Assembly (NCBI GenBank): GCA_036924285.1
Contig: JAYKYS010000009.1
Coordinates: forward strand, 20,626,001 to 20,690,000
From: Asterella californica
Lineage: Eukaryota > Streptophyta > Marchantiopsida > Marchantiales > Aytoniaceae
DNA: 64,000 nucleotides
Reading direction: 5' to 3'
Shown: piece after piece, positions 32,969 to 45,933 of the stretch
Layout: each line of letters opens with the position of its first letter
How positions within the stretch are numbered: position 1 is the first letter of the stretch
The notes under the pieces: generated by a model
The model's input: the letters and a program-made list of their open reading frames with translations, nothing else
Database searches by the model: none
Told to the model about the DNA's origin: nothing
Program-made: the position numbers and the translations under genes

Positions 32969-34700
32969 TTTATGGTGTACATGGTGACTTCTTCAACTTT
33001 TCCGAAGGAGAACCACAGAGGTTCATCACACCTGCACTGTGGAGTGTCTTGAAATTATGCTGTACACCTACCTGGCAATGTCTTGACTGCTTCACTTGAA
33101 GTGGTGAAGGTATTACTAAGGCGAGGCAGTTGGACAAGTATGCAGTACTTCCGAGCCATCAGGCGTGTAAATACCAGCACATCCCCAGTCGACGTTCAAA
33201 GCAGCTCATCTGCTGGTGGTACATCAAACGGCGTGGTCAGTCGGTATGTTCTCATTGACCTGAAGTCGAGCGGAAGTTTCTTCAGTTGTTTCTGGAGCCT
33301 GTACATATGTATCACGACTATGTCAACAGTCTTGTCAACGTTCCGGAGTTATTCGACTGGACTTGTAAGCTCGAACAGGACGGTATATCTGCGGCTAGTG
33401 GTTTTCCTTGACGTTTTGTATCATCCTGCATCAAGAAGCATATCAGCTTCTTGGTCAAAATTTGTTGTTCGCATCAGAAGAGATAGCGAGATGCTCGTCA
33501 GTCAGTGAAGGTTTCTGAATGTCAAGATAACTTTAAAGTAGCCTGTTGTAGTTTTATCTTGACAGATCATGTTATCGGTCACGGGTGATCATCTCCTGTC
33601 TGTACTCTGAGATCTTAGCACAGTGTAGAATAGCGTGGACACTTCAGAATTGTAGTTTTGAATGTAGGTGGTTTGCAGAATCAGATGATATTTCTTCCCA
33701 AAAGGTCTTCCCGTTTCGCCGCAGGGCAAGGCAGAGCTAGCTAGCTAGCAAGCATGGCTTTCTTCTACCTGCCGGTTCGTTTGTATATTTCTCAAACACG
33801 GGGTACCTCTCGTATTGTACATGTAGAACACGTTGACTTCTTTATACAGTGGGGCAAATAGGCTTTTCACTCACCTCGCTCGTAACTCGTTCAATCTGCT
33901 TCTGCATTGTTGCGTTATTTTTACCAGTCGGGGGGTTGTTCGCTTCCTTACATCACGGCTGAAAGTCCTATACGGAAAGGTAGTTTACGTTACCGACCAT
34001 CGAACACACACAAGGGAACTGTGAAGCACCAACCGTTTTACAACAACTTCCGGATGACGAGCTTCAACGTAAACACTTACAACCCCACTGCCAGGCACCA
34101 GCTCTTGGATAGCTACTGTAGTTCCGAACCGGAATTCCCAGTATCTGGCGTCATGCAAGACAGGCCGGCATCATGAGCTGTGGACCGAGTGCGACGGGAC
34201 GGATCCGCCGCGGTCATGGGTTTTTGCCCGCAGACGTCTGACATCCGACCGAACCGACGGGTCACTTGGCAGTTAGTTCGAACTCCGTAGAACCTGTCGC
34301 TGTTCGGATTAGGACTGGGGAGATGGGAGCGGTGTAGATAGAAAACACGTTCGGCGTTCGGCCTTGGGCCTGATCAACAGGCAAGCGTGGGTTCGTTTGT
34401 TGGAGCACGTGGCATGCAGGCAGGCAGCATGAAGTAACAAACAGACAGTTTTTGAGTTCGTGGGAAGGGAAGTTCTTTGTCGAATGCTCGTGAGGCCGAA
34501 CGTCCGAAGGTTTCATATACCCGTCAGTGTTCTATTATGGGTGTCAAAATTAAGCAGACGGATATGTTCTTTCCGGCCGTCTAGGTTCGTACGGCGACTG
34601 GAAGACTCTTGAAGAGAACCACCGTGAGATTCCCGTGAGTACCGTCGCGGTAGAAAATGTTTTCGCCGTAAAGATTTGATCTCTAACTATGTTGTGTGTA
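32969..34700 (+). other. MYB 3' UTR and downstream flank
   Basis: Base composition stays gene-like until about 34.7 kb, then falls to AT-rich spacer. No canonical AATAAA was found close to the stop, so the transcript end is not placed. Small frames (33083-33508, 33833-34176 plus; 34262-34516 minus) show no domain. Confidence 0.4.
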
Positions 34701-36150
34701 CTTTTGTGATATAATTTATACCTTCATCAACAAAACGAAATTAAACTTTGATGCTTTCCACACATCGAATTTTCCGAAATTACATCACGGTCTCATCTGC
34801 TGCGGCATAAACTGAGTAGTGGGTGGCGGTGGCCGTTGGTGCGCAAATCGTTCATCAATACGTCCAAACCCTACCCGAGGCTACTTGAGGCTATTCCTCA
34901 TGATTTTGCTCCCTATCTATGACTACTTCCTTTTAGTCCCTTTCTAATGCGAATGCGATATGCGAGTCTTATTTTTATTCCATCTTTGCGTTGTCGCTAT
35001 GCGTTAGCATAACTATACTTACGATTCTGAAAAACGGCAAAGAAGAGGGGCGGCTTTTGTCTTGTAGCATATTCGTCATATTAGAATGCGGTTAAGACGA
35101 GAGAAGGACGAAAGGATTTCAGTGAATTTTAGAAAAAATAAAAAGAAAATTCAAATTCAAATAAATCGTTAACGTATAGCAACACAATTCCGTTGCAAGC
35201 ATATTTATTGTTTGGACTTTGGAATAATTCTCACTTCTTTCTGAAAACCTCTTGACCAACTGAATAATAGAGATATCTTTCTTACTCTTCCTAGGAGTAA
35301 TTAGTTCTTTTTATTCATCTGAACGTTTTTGGATAATTAATTGATTAATATTATTATTTTGTTAAATGTATAACACACTGTATATGATATCTTTTCATCC
35401 TTTTACTCGATCACAACTCTTGACTCCATATTCCGAGCTTGGTGCTCAAATCCTGACCTAAATCCTAGAAAGAAAGAGGATCCAGGTACCATATTACCAA
35501 AGGGTCGTAAGGTAATTGAATATATACTATGGCTTAACGTTGCCTCATACAGGGAAATTAACATTCTAAAGTACAGAGATTAAAGAAGAGATTTATCTAG
35601 CTTGAACAATCACAACCCACTGATTTCACTATTCCAATCATTTATACATTATATCCAGTCATCGTTGTTACCAAGTCTTTACTTTTATATTTTAACTTTA
35701 AACACTATTTACCTTTCTCAGATTTAATCAAAACTTTTTATCTGGTATAATCTTGGTATTCTATTTTCTAGTTATTTTAGTAGTTTCTACTCATCCCGCT
35801 AGAGTTGGAGATTAGTAGACTGAAACCAGTTATGGTCTTATCATACCTAGAATTGAAGTAAAAAGCACTTAGCACTATTAGTTGTTGAGATAACATGATT
35901 ACTTCAACTTGTACTATACATTGTAAGAATTATACATTTTTTCTTATCACCGCATCTTATTGGTGATATCAAACACAATAAAGCTTGAAATTAACTCTAC
36001 ATCTCTTGCCAAGATTAACCATGTAGCGTTTATATCCATAACATACAATATATATTGTGATGATGAATTGTATAGGGTGACTTGATTGGTATATCATCAG
36101 GTTTTTTCTAAGTAGAACCTAACAATCCTTAAAAATATTTGTTGAGGATT
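34701..36150. other. AT-rich spacer
   Basis: No gene or clear repeat supported. Confidence 0.4.
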
Positions 36151-36359
36151 ATTTCCACAACTTGACAAGTGGTAAGATTTAGCTCCTAGCTCAAGAGAAC
36201 AGTCTCCTTGAGATAGAGCAGCTACGCATGGAGGAGAGTGCTTGATCATATGAGCATATCAGAGATAAAGACGCAAGAGGAGCATGTGCAGTGTTAGGTC
36301 TTTCATCATTCGGTAGGTCACCAGAGTAGCTTATGCCAAGAGGGTGAAGTGCTTTGATA

Positions 36360-36739
36360 CAGAGGTGAGCACTTTGGAGGAGCTTACTCCTTGATCCAAG
36401 ACGCCTTGCAGCGAAGGATTGACTATGTAGATGTCATGTTAGAAGACATTATCACGATGTTCAGACTTGGAGATGAGGTTTGAGAGAGAGCCCGTCAGGG
36501 TTTATATGCTCCCTTGGAAATCCTCATGGAGGAGTGGACCTAGAATGTCCTTATGGTGGACTTGACACCACCACAGATACAAAATGAGGATATGAACATT
36601 GATCCATCTGCCGTGCCATCTACAGCTCCTTCAGAGGTAGAGTCACGGAGTCAGTTGACAATAGAGCATACTACCTCCACTGCGACAATAGGAATAGTTC
36701 GGAGAAGTGATGAGCCCACTACAAAGATAATAAGTTAGA
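36360..36739 (+). pseudogene. Degenerate coding remnant, unknown
   Basis: One frame reads, with a few stops, a coiled-coil-like stretch (DYVDVMLEDIITMFRLGDEV) followed by a Thr/Ser-rich tail (36553-36738). It looks like the end of a retroelement or repeat-encoded protein. I do not recognise the family. Confidence 0.25.
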
Positions 36740-36897
36740 TAGTTAGTCTTTATTTTCAAGTTCTCAAGTGAAGGACCACACGTTGTATATAATATATTTA
36801 CAACTTAGTAGTTAGTGAGGGGTTAAAAATCAATTAGTGGCTTTGGCACCTTGCTAGTTTTTGGTAGTACGTTGGCTCGCTAGTTATGTCTGCTTGG

Positions 36898-37874
36898 CAG
36901 TCTCGGCCCGGCATCCCAAACAACTTCAACACACACACATCCTCCTCTGGATATTATCATACAACGAGAGTCGTATCCAACGGTGATAAAGTCACAGGAC
37001 CAGTAGTAGGAACAACCCTTTGTTCCTCTACAGGTGGTACAAAGGTTTCACTCCAAGCTTGCTGCATCAACCGATCAGCATACTGCTGCAACTCTCCATT
37101 CGAACTCCAGAGTGGAACATCCAAGGCAGATGGTACTACCGTAGTCATACTAGGCATGTCCTCTATCTCCTCAAAGACCGGAGTATCCTCCGCATGACCA
37201 TTCCTCTCTAACAACTCCCACAACCAAGCTGACTCTCAATGCCTTCATATTCGTGGCTGAGAATATTGAGGCTCGGAAAACTGCTGTAGCCGCCCCCAAC
37301 ATCAGATTCGACGTCGCATCCACAGACACCGAGGATTGTCTCGCATCATCCCACTTTTGGATGTCACGTCTCTAATTCCACTGCACCATCGGTAGGCCGT
37401 TTAAGAATAATAGACGTGGTCCTCAACGCCTTCGATAACGTGAATGACTGAGGAAGCTTGACCTGTCTACCAGCCTTCCCGCGTTGTGGATCCAACTCTA
37501 CCGACGCACCTCGTGGCTCAAAGGCACGTATTGCACCTCTAGTCACTGCCACAGATATCTCAGTTTGCACCACATCAGTCATGAAGTCGAAGTCAACTCC
37601 TTCTCCTCCATAAGACGTGGAAGCCTCTGTTCCATCAGATCTCCACTGAGCCATAGTTATACTAGTTATCCTCTGCTCCAACTGCTCAATCCGAGCAGCC
37701 ATATCTACTTCTAATGTCGTAGCAGGCGATGGATCAACTGATCTTCTCTCGGGTGTTGGACCTCTACCTCTAGCTCGACCACCACGGTCTCTTTGAGCTC
37801 CTCCGTCTAGTCCACGATCAGCCTTCTCTCGCCGTAGCTCGGGATGGAGATCAAAACAACGGTCACTACATGCG
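36898..37874 (-). pseudogene. Element 2 inverted gag and methyltransferase 5' fragments
   Basis: This block is in the same orientation as Element 1 and therefore opposite to the rest of Element 2. 36920-37218 matches the N-terminal extension of the Element 1 methyltransferase (about 15651-15925). 37219-37870 matches gag (about 16672-17325), with the 0.75 kb between deleted. At about 37875 the sequence flips to the plus strand in the middle of methyltransferase motif IV, so an inversion breakpoint cuts the catalytic PCQ region. Confidence 0.75.
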
Positions 37875-38764
37875 TGCTGGGAGAGGTCAAGGTTTATATG
37901 ATCCGTGATCTAAGATGTTTTGAGAGATGTTACGAATCTTACGACATCTTCAGATGCATCAGGTGGATTCTCCAACGTCCATCTTGGAGAACGTTCCTTT
38001 GTTGAGTGATGCTCGTACACATATGATTACGAGTGTGCACTAGGTGCAGTCTTGGGTTGGACCGATAGTGCTGTTGGATGCAAAGAGAGTGGGATCTCGT
38101 GCACATCGTCCACGGTTATGATGGACAAACTTGTTACCAAGGGAGGTGCTCAAGCGCGCACACGATGCAGTGAGACGATCATCATGCACGGTTGATGACA
38201 TCTTGGATGCAAGATGACGATCTCAAGTAGTGTAAGTCGTCAATATGTCACTCATGGTAGTGATGAACCTAGTGAGACGATCCACGACAGCATTGCCACT
38301 TTAGTGAGCTTTTCACCGTCAAATGCTTACAGAGATGGAGGACCTAGGCTTGTGTGGGATTAAAACAGTTGGTGGAGTCCAATACTGATGAGAGAGAGCG
38401 GACGATAGGTTTCTCCGGGTACGACGGTAGTAGCTTCGGTGTCGAAGGCTTCACGTCGTCAAGTACTGGATCAAACAATGGACTTGAATTGCTTGACATG
38501 GATTGTTAGCCTTGGATTGACTGAGCAGCGTCAGATGCGATAGACATGTGTTACTGCTCGGACACTTTTGAACTCTTTGTCTATCGAGTCGGTGGAGGCA
38601 AAGGCTGGGGGCGAGGTGTATGAAGTTTGTCATCCTTGGACATCATGAGATGTCATAGGAGAGAGTGTGCAGCTTGCAGCTAGGACTACAAGAGTTTTTT
38701 GCACAATGACGTGGAGGTTGTTGGTGGTGAGCAGAAGGAAACTGCTCCAGAGGCTATAAAATAG
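37875..38764 (+). pseudogene. Element 2 methyltransferase remnant
   Basis: It corresponds to Element 1 from just after motif IV to the end of the methyltransferase frame. Traces of ENV, motif VIII and motif X can be aligned, with multiple stops and shifts. The frame returns to order near the end and stops at TAG 38762-38764 in the readthrough context. Confidence 0.7.
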
Positions 38765-38770
38765 CAATCA
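38762..38770 (+). promoter_or_regulatory. Element 2 copy of the readthrough context, UAG CAA UCA
   Basis: TAG CAA TCA sits at the position equivalent to the Element 1 methyltransferase/RT junction. The next codons continue into RT in the same frame. It differs from Element 1 only at the wobble base of CAR. Confidence 0.6.
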
Positions 38771-40267
38771 ATGACTTCGTCTTTTATCTCTAGCATGATG
38801 AAAGAGGATACTTGAGAGCTAGAGATTGGACCCAAGTTTATAAGAGAGAAGAGACGAAGAGTTCAGAGATTCCTGAAGAGTTACAGGAATTGTTTTACCT
38901 TCAGTATGAAAGATTTGGGTACCTTGAAGGGACCTGGTATACGGATCGACTTGACTAATGACACGTCAATCTTTCAACGTCCTTACAGATACAGTGACAT
39001 GGAGAGAGCCTTGATCTAGAGTAAGACTCTTGGAGGTTGGGTTGGTGAAGATGTCGCATGGAGAGTATGCATCTGCTACATTTATGCTAGCAAAGAAAGA
39101 TATGTATGACAACTACACGAATAGACAAATGTGTGGAGGCTACCGTCATATCAATCGGCAGACGAAGTCCAATAAGTATACTATGCCGACACCTGAGGAG
39201 ATCTTTGATGTAGTGAGGCATGTGAAAGTCTTTGGTACTTTGGATCTTCGAGCAGGATATCATCAGTTGCCAGAGAGAAGAAGATAAGTCCAAGACAACA
39301 TTTCTGAGGAATTGACTCTCACAATAAGGATTGTTTGTATCAGTGACGGTTCTTATCATTTGGGTTGAAGAACGCCCCTGTTGAGTTCCGAAAGATGATG
39401 ATCAATCCTAGCAGGATTGGATTCTGTCAGATGTTATATTGATGACATCTTAGTCTATAGTGCTACAGTGGAGGAGCACGAGAGACACTTACAGAATGTG
39501 TTCGAGCGGTTGAGAGCTCCTAGGTTGAAGTTACACCTTGGGTAGTGTAAGTTCTTCTAGAAGTTGGTAGTGTATCTGGACCACACCATCTACCCAGGTG
39601 GGCTGGGTGTTTAACAAATTAAGATTAAGACTATTGCACGTATCTCATGTCTCACATATGTGAGTCGAGTTTGAGCATTTGCTGGTTTGGTAAACTTTTA
39701 TCATTGATACGTGAAAGAGTTTAGTGTAATTGCGAAACCATTGATCAAGCTGATGAAGGTAGACCAAGAGTGCCAGTGGAGAGATGAGCAAGAGCGAGCT
39801 TTTGTATAGCTCAAGGATAGGTTGACATCTGCTCTCATCTTGAGGAGACCCGTTAGGGGGCGTCCTTTCCAACTACACACTGATTGGAGTATGTTGGGAC
39901 TTGGAGCAGTGCTGACTCAGTATGATGATGAGAAAAAGGAGTTCGTGATGACGTATATCAGTCGCTCCAACAATTCAGTGAGGTGAAGTATAGTTCGTAT
40001 GAGAGAGAGTGTTTGACGGCAGTGTGGACTGTTGCACACTTTCGATGTTATCTGTTTGACGACTCCTTTACTCTCATCACTGATCACCAGCCGCTCAAGT
40101 GGTTGATGAAATCCGACAAGCTTACAAGGAAGCTTGCACGATGGGCTCTTATCTTACAAGAGTATGACTTCCAGGTAATGCATAGACTTGGAGTTGCAAA
40201 CCTAGATGTCGATGGGTTGAGTCGTAACTCATGCACGAGTCAGCAGGATCAAACTGGGGCTCGATGA
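38771..40267 (+). pseudogene. Element 2 reverse transcriptase and RNase H, decayed
   Basis: The sequence is homologous to 14429-12921 of Element 1. Intact pieces are 39030-39287 (fingers and motif A, FGTLDLRAGYHQ) and 39983-40267 (RNase H end, DHQPLKWLMKSD). The YIDD-equivalent region (about 39430-39450) is present but frame-shifted. At the RNase H/integrase join the reading frame is continuous here, unlike in Element 1. Confidence 0.75.
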
Positions 40268-41757
40268 CATGACGAAGTTGATGAGGAGATAGTGCCAAGG
40301 TGACATGCATCTACCTTTCTTTGTCAACTCTAGTATGGAGGATCAAGTCGTATCTTTCTCTTGTCAGAGAGTAGATGATGAGTCTTCAGATCTTGAGGAT
40401 GGAGATGGTGTTCTGGACCAACGAGATATCCATGACGATGTAACCGTAATGAAATATCTATGTATTGGCGTGGTGGTAGGCACAGTAAGTGCCAAGAGCG
40501 AGATCGTGTCCTTCAAGGGAGCGAAGAGATTTCGACGAGAAAGACGACATATACTTCGAGTGTGAGATGATGAGAGAGTACGAATAGTGTCACATCTATC
40601 TCAGAGGGCACAGTTAGTATGACATGCCCATGAGGAGTTGGATCATTTTGGAGTGAAGCGTACGCATAGCTTACTCCAAAGACAATACTGGTCAAGTGAT
40701 ATGCACGTCGATGTGCAGCTGTTTGTCGCACGATGTGTGATTTGTGATCGAGTACGAGCATCGTTTAATGCTCCTACTCCACAGTTACACCAATTACCGA
40801 TTATGGTGTTGGGTTACCGTTGGAGTTTGGATTTTATGGGATCTTTATCGTTGACTGTACGTCATCACCCGTATGTGTTGGTGATGATGGAGCACTTCTC
40901 CAAGTGGATTGAGTTGATGACATTATCGGACAAAACGAGTGAAGGGACGGCCTATGCGTTCTTAGATCGAGTGTTGAGTCGTTTTGGAGCACCAGCTAAA
41001 GTGTTGACAGACCAAGGTACATAGTTTCTTGGTGAGTTTCAAGCCTTGTGTGATCAGGTGTTGATTGATCATCGGACTACATCTCGAGATCATTTTGAGA
41101 CGGATGGTTCGACGGAGAGGTTAGTTCAGACGGTGAAGAGAGGATTGCGCAAGTATGGCTTGCAGAAGGGTCACTTGGGAGACTGGGATGTGCAGTTATC
41201 ATGGTTGGCTATGGGCTATCGTTTTAGCCGACAAGCGTCTTTGACTTCCTTCTCACCGTATTTTCTATTGTATGGCCGAGATCCAGATCTATCTTCAGTC
41301 ATTCGTCGTGATTCTGCTGAGGTGCTAAACCTTGATGATCCGAATATGTGGGTGAGAGCATGTTCTCAACGAGCAGAGATATTTCTGAGAGTTATACCTA
41401 TGGCTTTTGAGAACCTAGTAATTTCTCAGCGTAGAGACACGTTATGATATGCGACTATTCAGGAGAAGGTTATCGATCATCGATTCGTAGGTTTCATCCT
41501 GACGATTATATCTATCTACAGCAGACTGCACCGACGACGTTGGATGTGATCACATGGTGCACTATTTTACGAGTGCATGAGGTGTTACCTTCAAGAGTTC
41601 TCATGTTAGAGGATCGTGATGGTGTTGTTTGAAAGGACCATGTGCGTAATTGCGTGTCATGTCATCTTCCCAACGTCGATGGTATCGTTGATCCAAGTTC
41701 AGCAATTGTACGTGCGGGCTTGAGGTGTATGTTGTGTGGGTCTGCTGGTTGAGCAGC
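40268..41757 (+). pseudogene. Element 2 integrase, decayed
   Basis: Open pieces are 40305-40565, 40638-41024, 41046-41447 and 41444-41632. The HHCC region (HEELDHFGVKRTH...CVICD), SLDF, LTDQGT and a TERLVQ triad region are all recognisable, with a stop at TDQGT. The codon equal to the Element 1 stop at 12007 is CAG here. The PHD finger begins (CMLCGSAG) and is cut by the LTR insertion at 41761. Confidence 0.8.
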
Positions 41758-43332
41758 CCGTTGTCGCGCTACTTGGCGGCTACATGCTTGACTTCTACTC
41801 CGACGCTTAGGTTTAGTAGTTCTAGAAGTTAGCTCATACTACTTCTAGTCCTTTATGTATATGTTTGACACCTTTGCATACGGTGTTAACACTATTTTGA
41901 GTCCTAGTAGGCTGATAGTATGTTAGTTATCTTGTTCAAGCATTTGTGCGCTTGTGCAAGTGACTTCTTACTTGTCTATGACGTTCAATGTACATAACTT
42001 AGGGTTTCCATGCTGATAGGGGTTTGAGCTCATGGGCTGTACTTACTTGTCGCCCATGCACGCTTTCTAGCTGATTTAAGTTGATTTTCGGGGCTACGTG
42101 TCGTTTTAGGTAGTTTAAGTTTTACGTTGGCACTCTAGGGGGCTTGACGTGGTAGCCTATGAGTGTAGATAAGTTACCAGGTAGTTTAAGGCACAAAAGG
42201 ACAGTCAAGTGGAGCTATGAACTCCCATTGGTCCATTTTTGTCTTTTGTAAAACTCTAAGTTTAGAAACAGAGCTCTAGAGTGGAGTTCGAGCATTTGGT
42301 GAGGTATCTTCGAAACCTGAGAACAAAAGAAGAGAGAGCTTGTCGTGCCAAGCACTGTCAGTGAAATTTTTGCTCGATTTGGATCAATAAACAAGGAGTT
42401 ATGCCCAATTGAAGTTCGGATTGTGCCAAAACTGCATCACTTTTGTTGATTTTGGGGTTTTCGGTGCCAATTGCAGCAGAATTGAGGAAATCACTTCAAA
42501 ACTTCGTGGTTGTGTTCACTGTCAGGAGGGCTACGACTGTCCAAAAAGTTTCGAATCATTTGAGTGATTGAGTAATTCAGGGCGGCCGCTGAAGCAGAGG
42601 GGGTCTGAAAAGCTCTTAATCTAGAGCAGCGACTTTAGAGAAGGAGATCTGGAGTTCTACAAACAATCAGGAGTCCCAATTTCACAGGAGTGTTCAGCAA
42701 GCTGTGAACTGCAAATCCTGAGGGCTACGACTGTCCAAAAAGTTTCTAATCATTTGAGTGATTGAGTAATTCAGGGCGGCCGCTGAAGCAGAGAGGGTCT
42801 GAAAAGCTCTTAATCTAGAGCAGCGACTTTAGAGAAGGAGATCTGGAGTTCTACATACAATCAGGAGTCCCAATTTCACAGGAGTGTTCAGCAAGCTGTG
42901 AACTGCAAATCCTGTAAGAAACTTTGAAGTTGATCGAGCCAATTTTCTGTTATAGGTCAAAATAGCTATCTGGGTACCAGAAATTGCCATAATTTCTCTG
43001 TTCAGAAAGTTTCTACCCATATCTCGGTGCTCTGAACTGATCTCAAACTGAAACTTCATATGTGTATCCAGTAGGACCTCATTTACATGTAGGAGAAGTT
43101 CTGAAGTCTACACCTTCATAGTTTTCCTCTCTTTGTGTGTCAAAGTTCACCGCTTAAACCTATTACTACTAGTTAGACCTAAATTTCGCTTTTTGAGCAT
43201 ATTAGAGGATCCTACACAACTGTGTGAGTGTTTATGGCCCCTGTTGTGACCTGAAAGTCAACCTCTTGAGTAAACAACCACAGCCAGAAGCCCGGCACTT
43301 TCCTAGGTAGACGGATCACACTCCGACACCGT
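41758..43332 (+). mobile_element. Solo LTR of the Element 3 family, inside the PHD finger of Element 2
   Basis: LTR 41762-43328 (1,567 bp) starts TGTCGCGCTAC and ends CTCCGACA, flanked by CCGT on both sides (41758-41761, 43329-43332). It matches the 1,282-bp LTRs of Element 3 throughout but is clearly more diverged. It is longer because of a 194-bp tandem duplication (42527-42720 and 42721-42914) and an extra segment near 41925-42010. No internal domain is present, so it is the product of LTR-LTR recombination. Confidence 0.88.
42527..42914 (+). repeat. 194-bp tandem duplication inside the solo LTR
   Basis: Two nearly identical units starting AGGGCTACGACTG. Only one is present in the Element 3 LTRs, so the duplication arose in this copy or its source. 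Confidence 0.85.
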
Positions 43333-43709
43333 ATGTTGGTGTGTGATGGTTGTTCAAGAGGTTGACACATGTCATGTTTGACTCTATCTTTCAGTGTCGT
43401 TCGTATTGGACGGTGGGTTTGTCCTCGATGTATATAGCAGGGATAGCCGATTAGATCTTTGCGTGGTATGGACTGCAGACAGACGACTAATGATGGGGTG
43501 ATGTAGCACCCGGTCTCCTGATCCTTGCACCCATGAAGGCATAGTTGGGATATGGGGCTATCTGGAGTTAGAGGGACCTAACCGTCAGTCAGAGAGACGA
43601 TTGTGATACACTTGTGTATGTGTATGAGATCGTCCATGTGTTATGTGTATGTGTGGTGTATCTCTGATAGCGATGTATGTTGTGTAGCAATGTGCATGCA
43701 CACGACAGC
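43333..43709 (+). pseudogene. Element 2 PHD remainder, 3' end and 106-bp block
   Basis: It resumes at the exact base after the solo LTR with the second half of the PHD finger (DGCSR..H.SCL region at about 43340-43440). The 3' non-coding end follows, then a purine-rich tract and the 106-bp block (about 43601-43704), up to ACAGC, where Element 4 is inserted. Confidence 0.75.
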
Positions 43710-43710
43710 T

Positions 43711-45933
43711 GTAGTGTCCACAATTTACAGGATTCACGAATTTTGAAATTTTTAAGAATAATAACTTGTTTGTATAACTGAAGAAGCTTTGTTACTTAAG
43801 ATTACGGCTTCCTTAGAAGGAAGATGATCTTATGATCTTTTGTTGCAATAAGAAGTTGACTTCTTCGGAAGACGATTGTCTTCCGAGAAGCGTCCTCTCA
43901 GTTGTGTCTTCGGAAGACAGCGGAAGACAGCGGACGGTGGAAGACGGAAGACACGTGTCTTCCGGAAGACAGCGACCGCGGAGACCTAACCACGGATTTT
44001 CAAGTAAAGGAGTAGGTGTACCTACTAGGTAACACCAAGATGGTGGGTAGGTCGGGTAAGTCATCTAGGTTGAGAACCCTTAAACTGCGTGAGAAGATGC
44101 GCAGGAAGCGCATTAGCACAAGAACCCTTACCTGCTTCCCGCATCGAGAGGTTTTGGACCTAGAAGATCGAATTGAAAGGGATCGAGTTGAGTGAAGGTT
44201 AGTAGAGTGGAATTGAGCAAAACCAGGATCAATTCGTAGCTAGAGTTAAGGCGAAGGAGAGTCGCTGAGGGTAGGAAGTACATCGAGCTGGAGGAATCTC
44301 CTGAAGGCACCCGGAAGTAGACATCGAAAGACAGCTGAGAAGAATCGAAGAAGGAGTCTTGTTCGATTAAGGAGTAGCACGGCATTGACAAGCAGCAGTA
44401 GCTTAGTGGGGTCGCATTCAAGCTGGGGTCGGGTCGGAAGGGCGCAGCAGACTGAAGGAAGAAGACAAAAGATTGTTCTTGAGGTTCTTCCCAGTTCTCT
44501 TGCCTTCCCACTGCTTCTCGCCTCTTGCTTGGTATCCCCCGCGCTTCCCTGGTTGTTTGCAAGCAAACCGATCGATCAATCCCCCACTCCATGTTTTCCT
44601 TCTGTGAAATTGGGCGCGGAAGCGCTGCCCAATTTCTGACAGCCATCTTTTAGCTTCTTCCCGAGCTGCAACCAAGCTTCCATGTCCACCATTCTCCAAT
44701 TCGATATCACAACTATCAATTCTCTACCCTACCGCCTCTCTACTCCCGAACCCTTGAACAGAAGCCGCTTCTGAAACCCGACACATCTTCACAAGACACT
44801 CTGAAACCTGAACATCTTCAGAAGACACTTCTGAAACCTGAACATCTTCGGAAGACGCTTCGGAAGCCTGACTGTCTTCGGAAGATGACTGTGTGTAGTT
44901 CGTATCAAGAGTGGACTTGGATTTGCTTTTGTGTTGAGAGGAGCTTGGTACGAATCCTGAGTGACTTGGTGAGTTGATTATTGTTTCGAGAAGCTGAAAG
45001 TTGGGAACCATGCCTGTGCCTCCTAATCTTCCAAGCTTCTCAAATCCACATCTTCCTGGAGAGACTAAAAGACTGGAAAGGCTGGCAAAATGCGCGAGAA
45101 GACGTGAGGGTCCGTTACGAGTCTCTTCTGTCCGACCCATAGCAGCCTATTCTTTCTTCTTCCCGAACTTAGAAGAGAGTTGTGAGAAGTCTTGCTGGCA
45201 GAATCTGGAGAGAATGGTCGAGGGTCATGTCTCCCCATCATGCAGCAAGCTTCTTCTGAGTGTGTACGAGAGGTGAGAAGTCAGAAGAACATAGTGCGAA
45301 TGTCTTGTGTCTGTTGTGAGGTTAGATTGCGTGTAGGAAGCAAAAGACAGGTGAGACCAGTGAAGAGAAGCCTGGCTTCGGGAAATCTTCCGAGAACGTT
45401 ATTGAATCGGAAGCTGTCCCGGGAGTCTTCCCAGAGGCCACTGCCACCGCAGGAGCCTGCAACCATCTTCTGAACCTTTCATATACTCTACTTCTCGCAT
45501 ATCTTGATCTTTTGATAGGAAGTAGGATGTAATGCAAGGTGGGTTGTCTTCTTAGTAATCCATGCGAGGCCTTGCTTAGTTAGGATTGATTAGATACAGC
45601 TCGAAAGACGAGCGCTACTTAGGAAGCACTGTTAGAATCCTGGAAGACGGAGTAGCTGTCTTCTGGAAGACTAGATTCGTCTTATGAGAGTAGAAGCTAG
45701 ACTGTGAGAACTTGGGAAGGACTGAGCCCTCGGCTCACAACACGTGTGGCTTAGTGCAACAGAGTTTCGAGTTGTCGATGCATCCGCGAGGATTGGTGTT
45801 ACCGACAGCAGAATTGGCCGAGGCCTCACCCTTCGTCAAGGAGTTGGGTCTCGACTTCTTCCTATGGGATTAGAATCTTGCCGACCAAGGTCTTCTGAAG
45901 GAAGTCTGGGCAGCGTTACCTCCCCGCAACCGT
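43711..45933 (+). other. Element 4, 5' part without a recognised gene
   Basis: Several short frames on both strands exist (for example 44128-44646 minus, 45001-45276 plus), but no domain is recognisable. The peptide repeats seen on the minus strand come from the DNA repeat at 44771-44889. GAAGAC/GTCTTC words are frequent. Confidence 0.35.
44771..44889. repeat. Minisatellite, about four 30-bp units
   Basis: Imperfect tandem units of the form CTGAAACCTGAACATCTTC plus GGAAGACACTT. Unit junctions create the palindromic CTTCNGAAG core that recurs throughout Element 4. Confidence 0.7.

Noticed and set aside
44128..45140. Minus-strand frames with repeated SSEDVQVSE peptides as a repeat protein
   Set aside because: The peptide repeat simply follows the 30-bp minisatellite, and the coding strand of Element 4 is plus.
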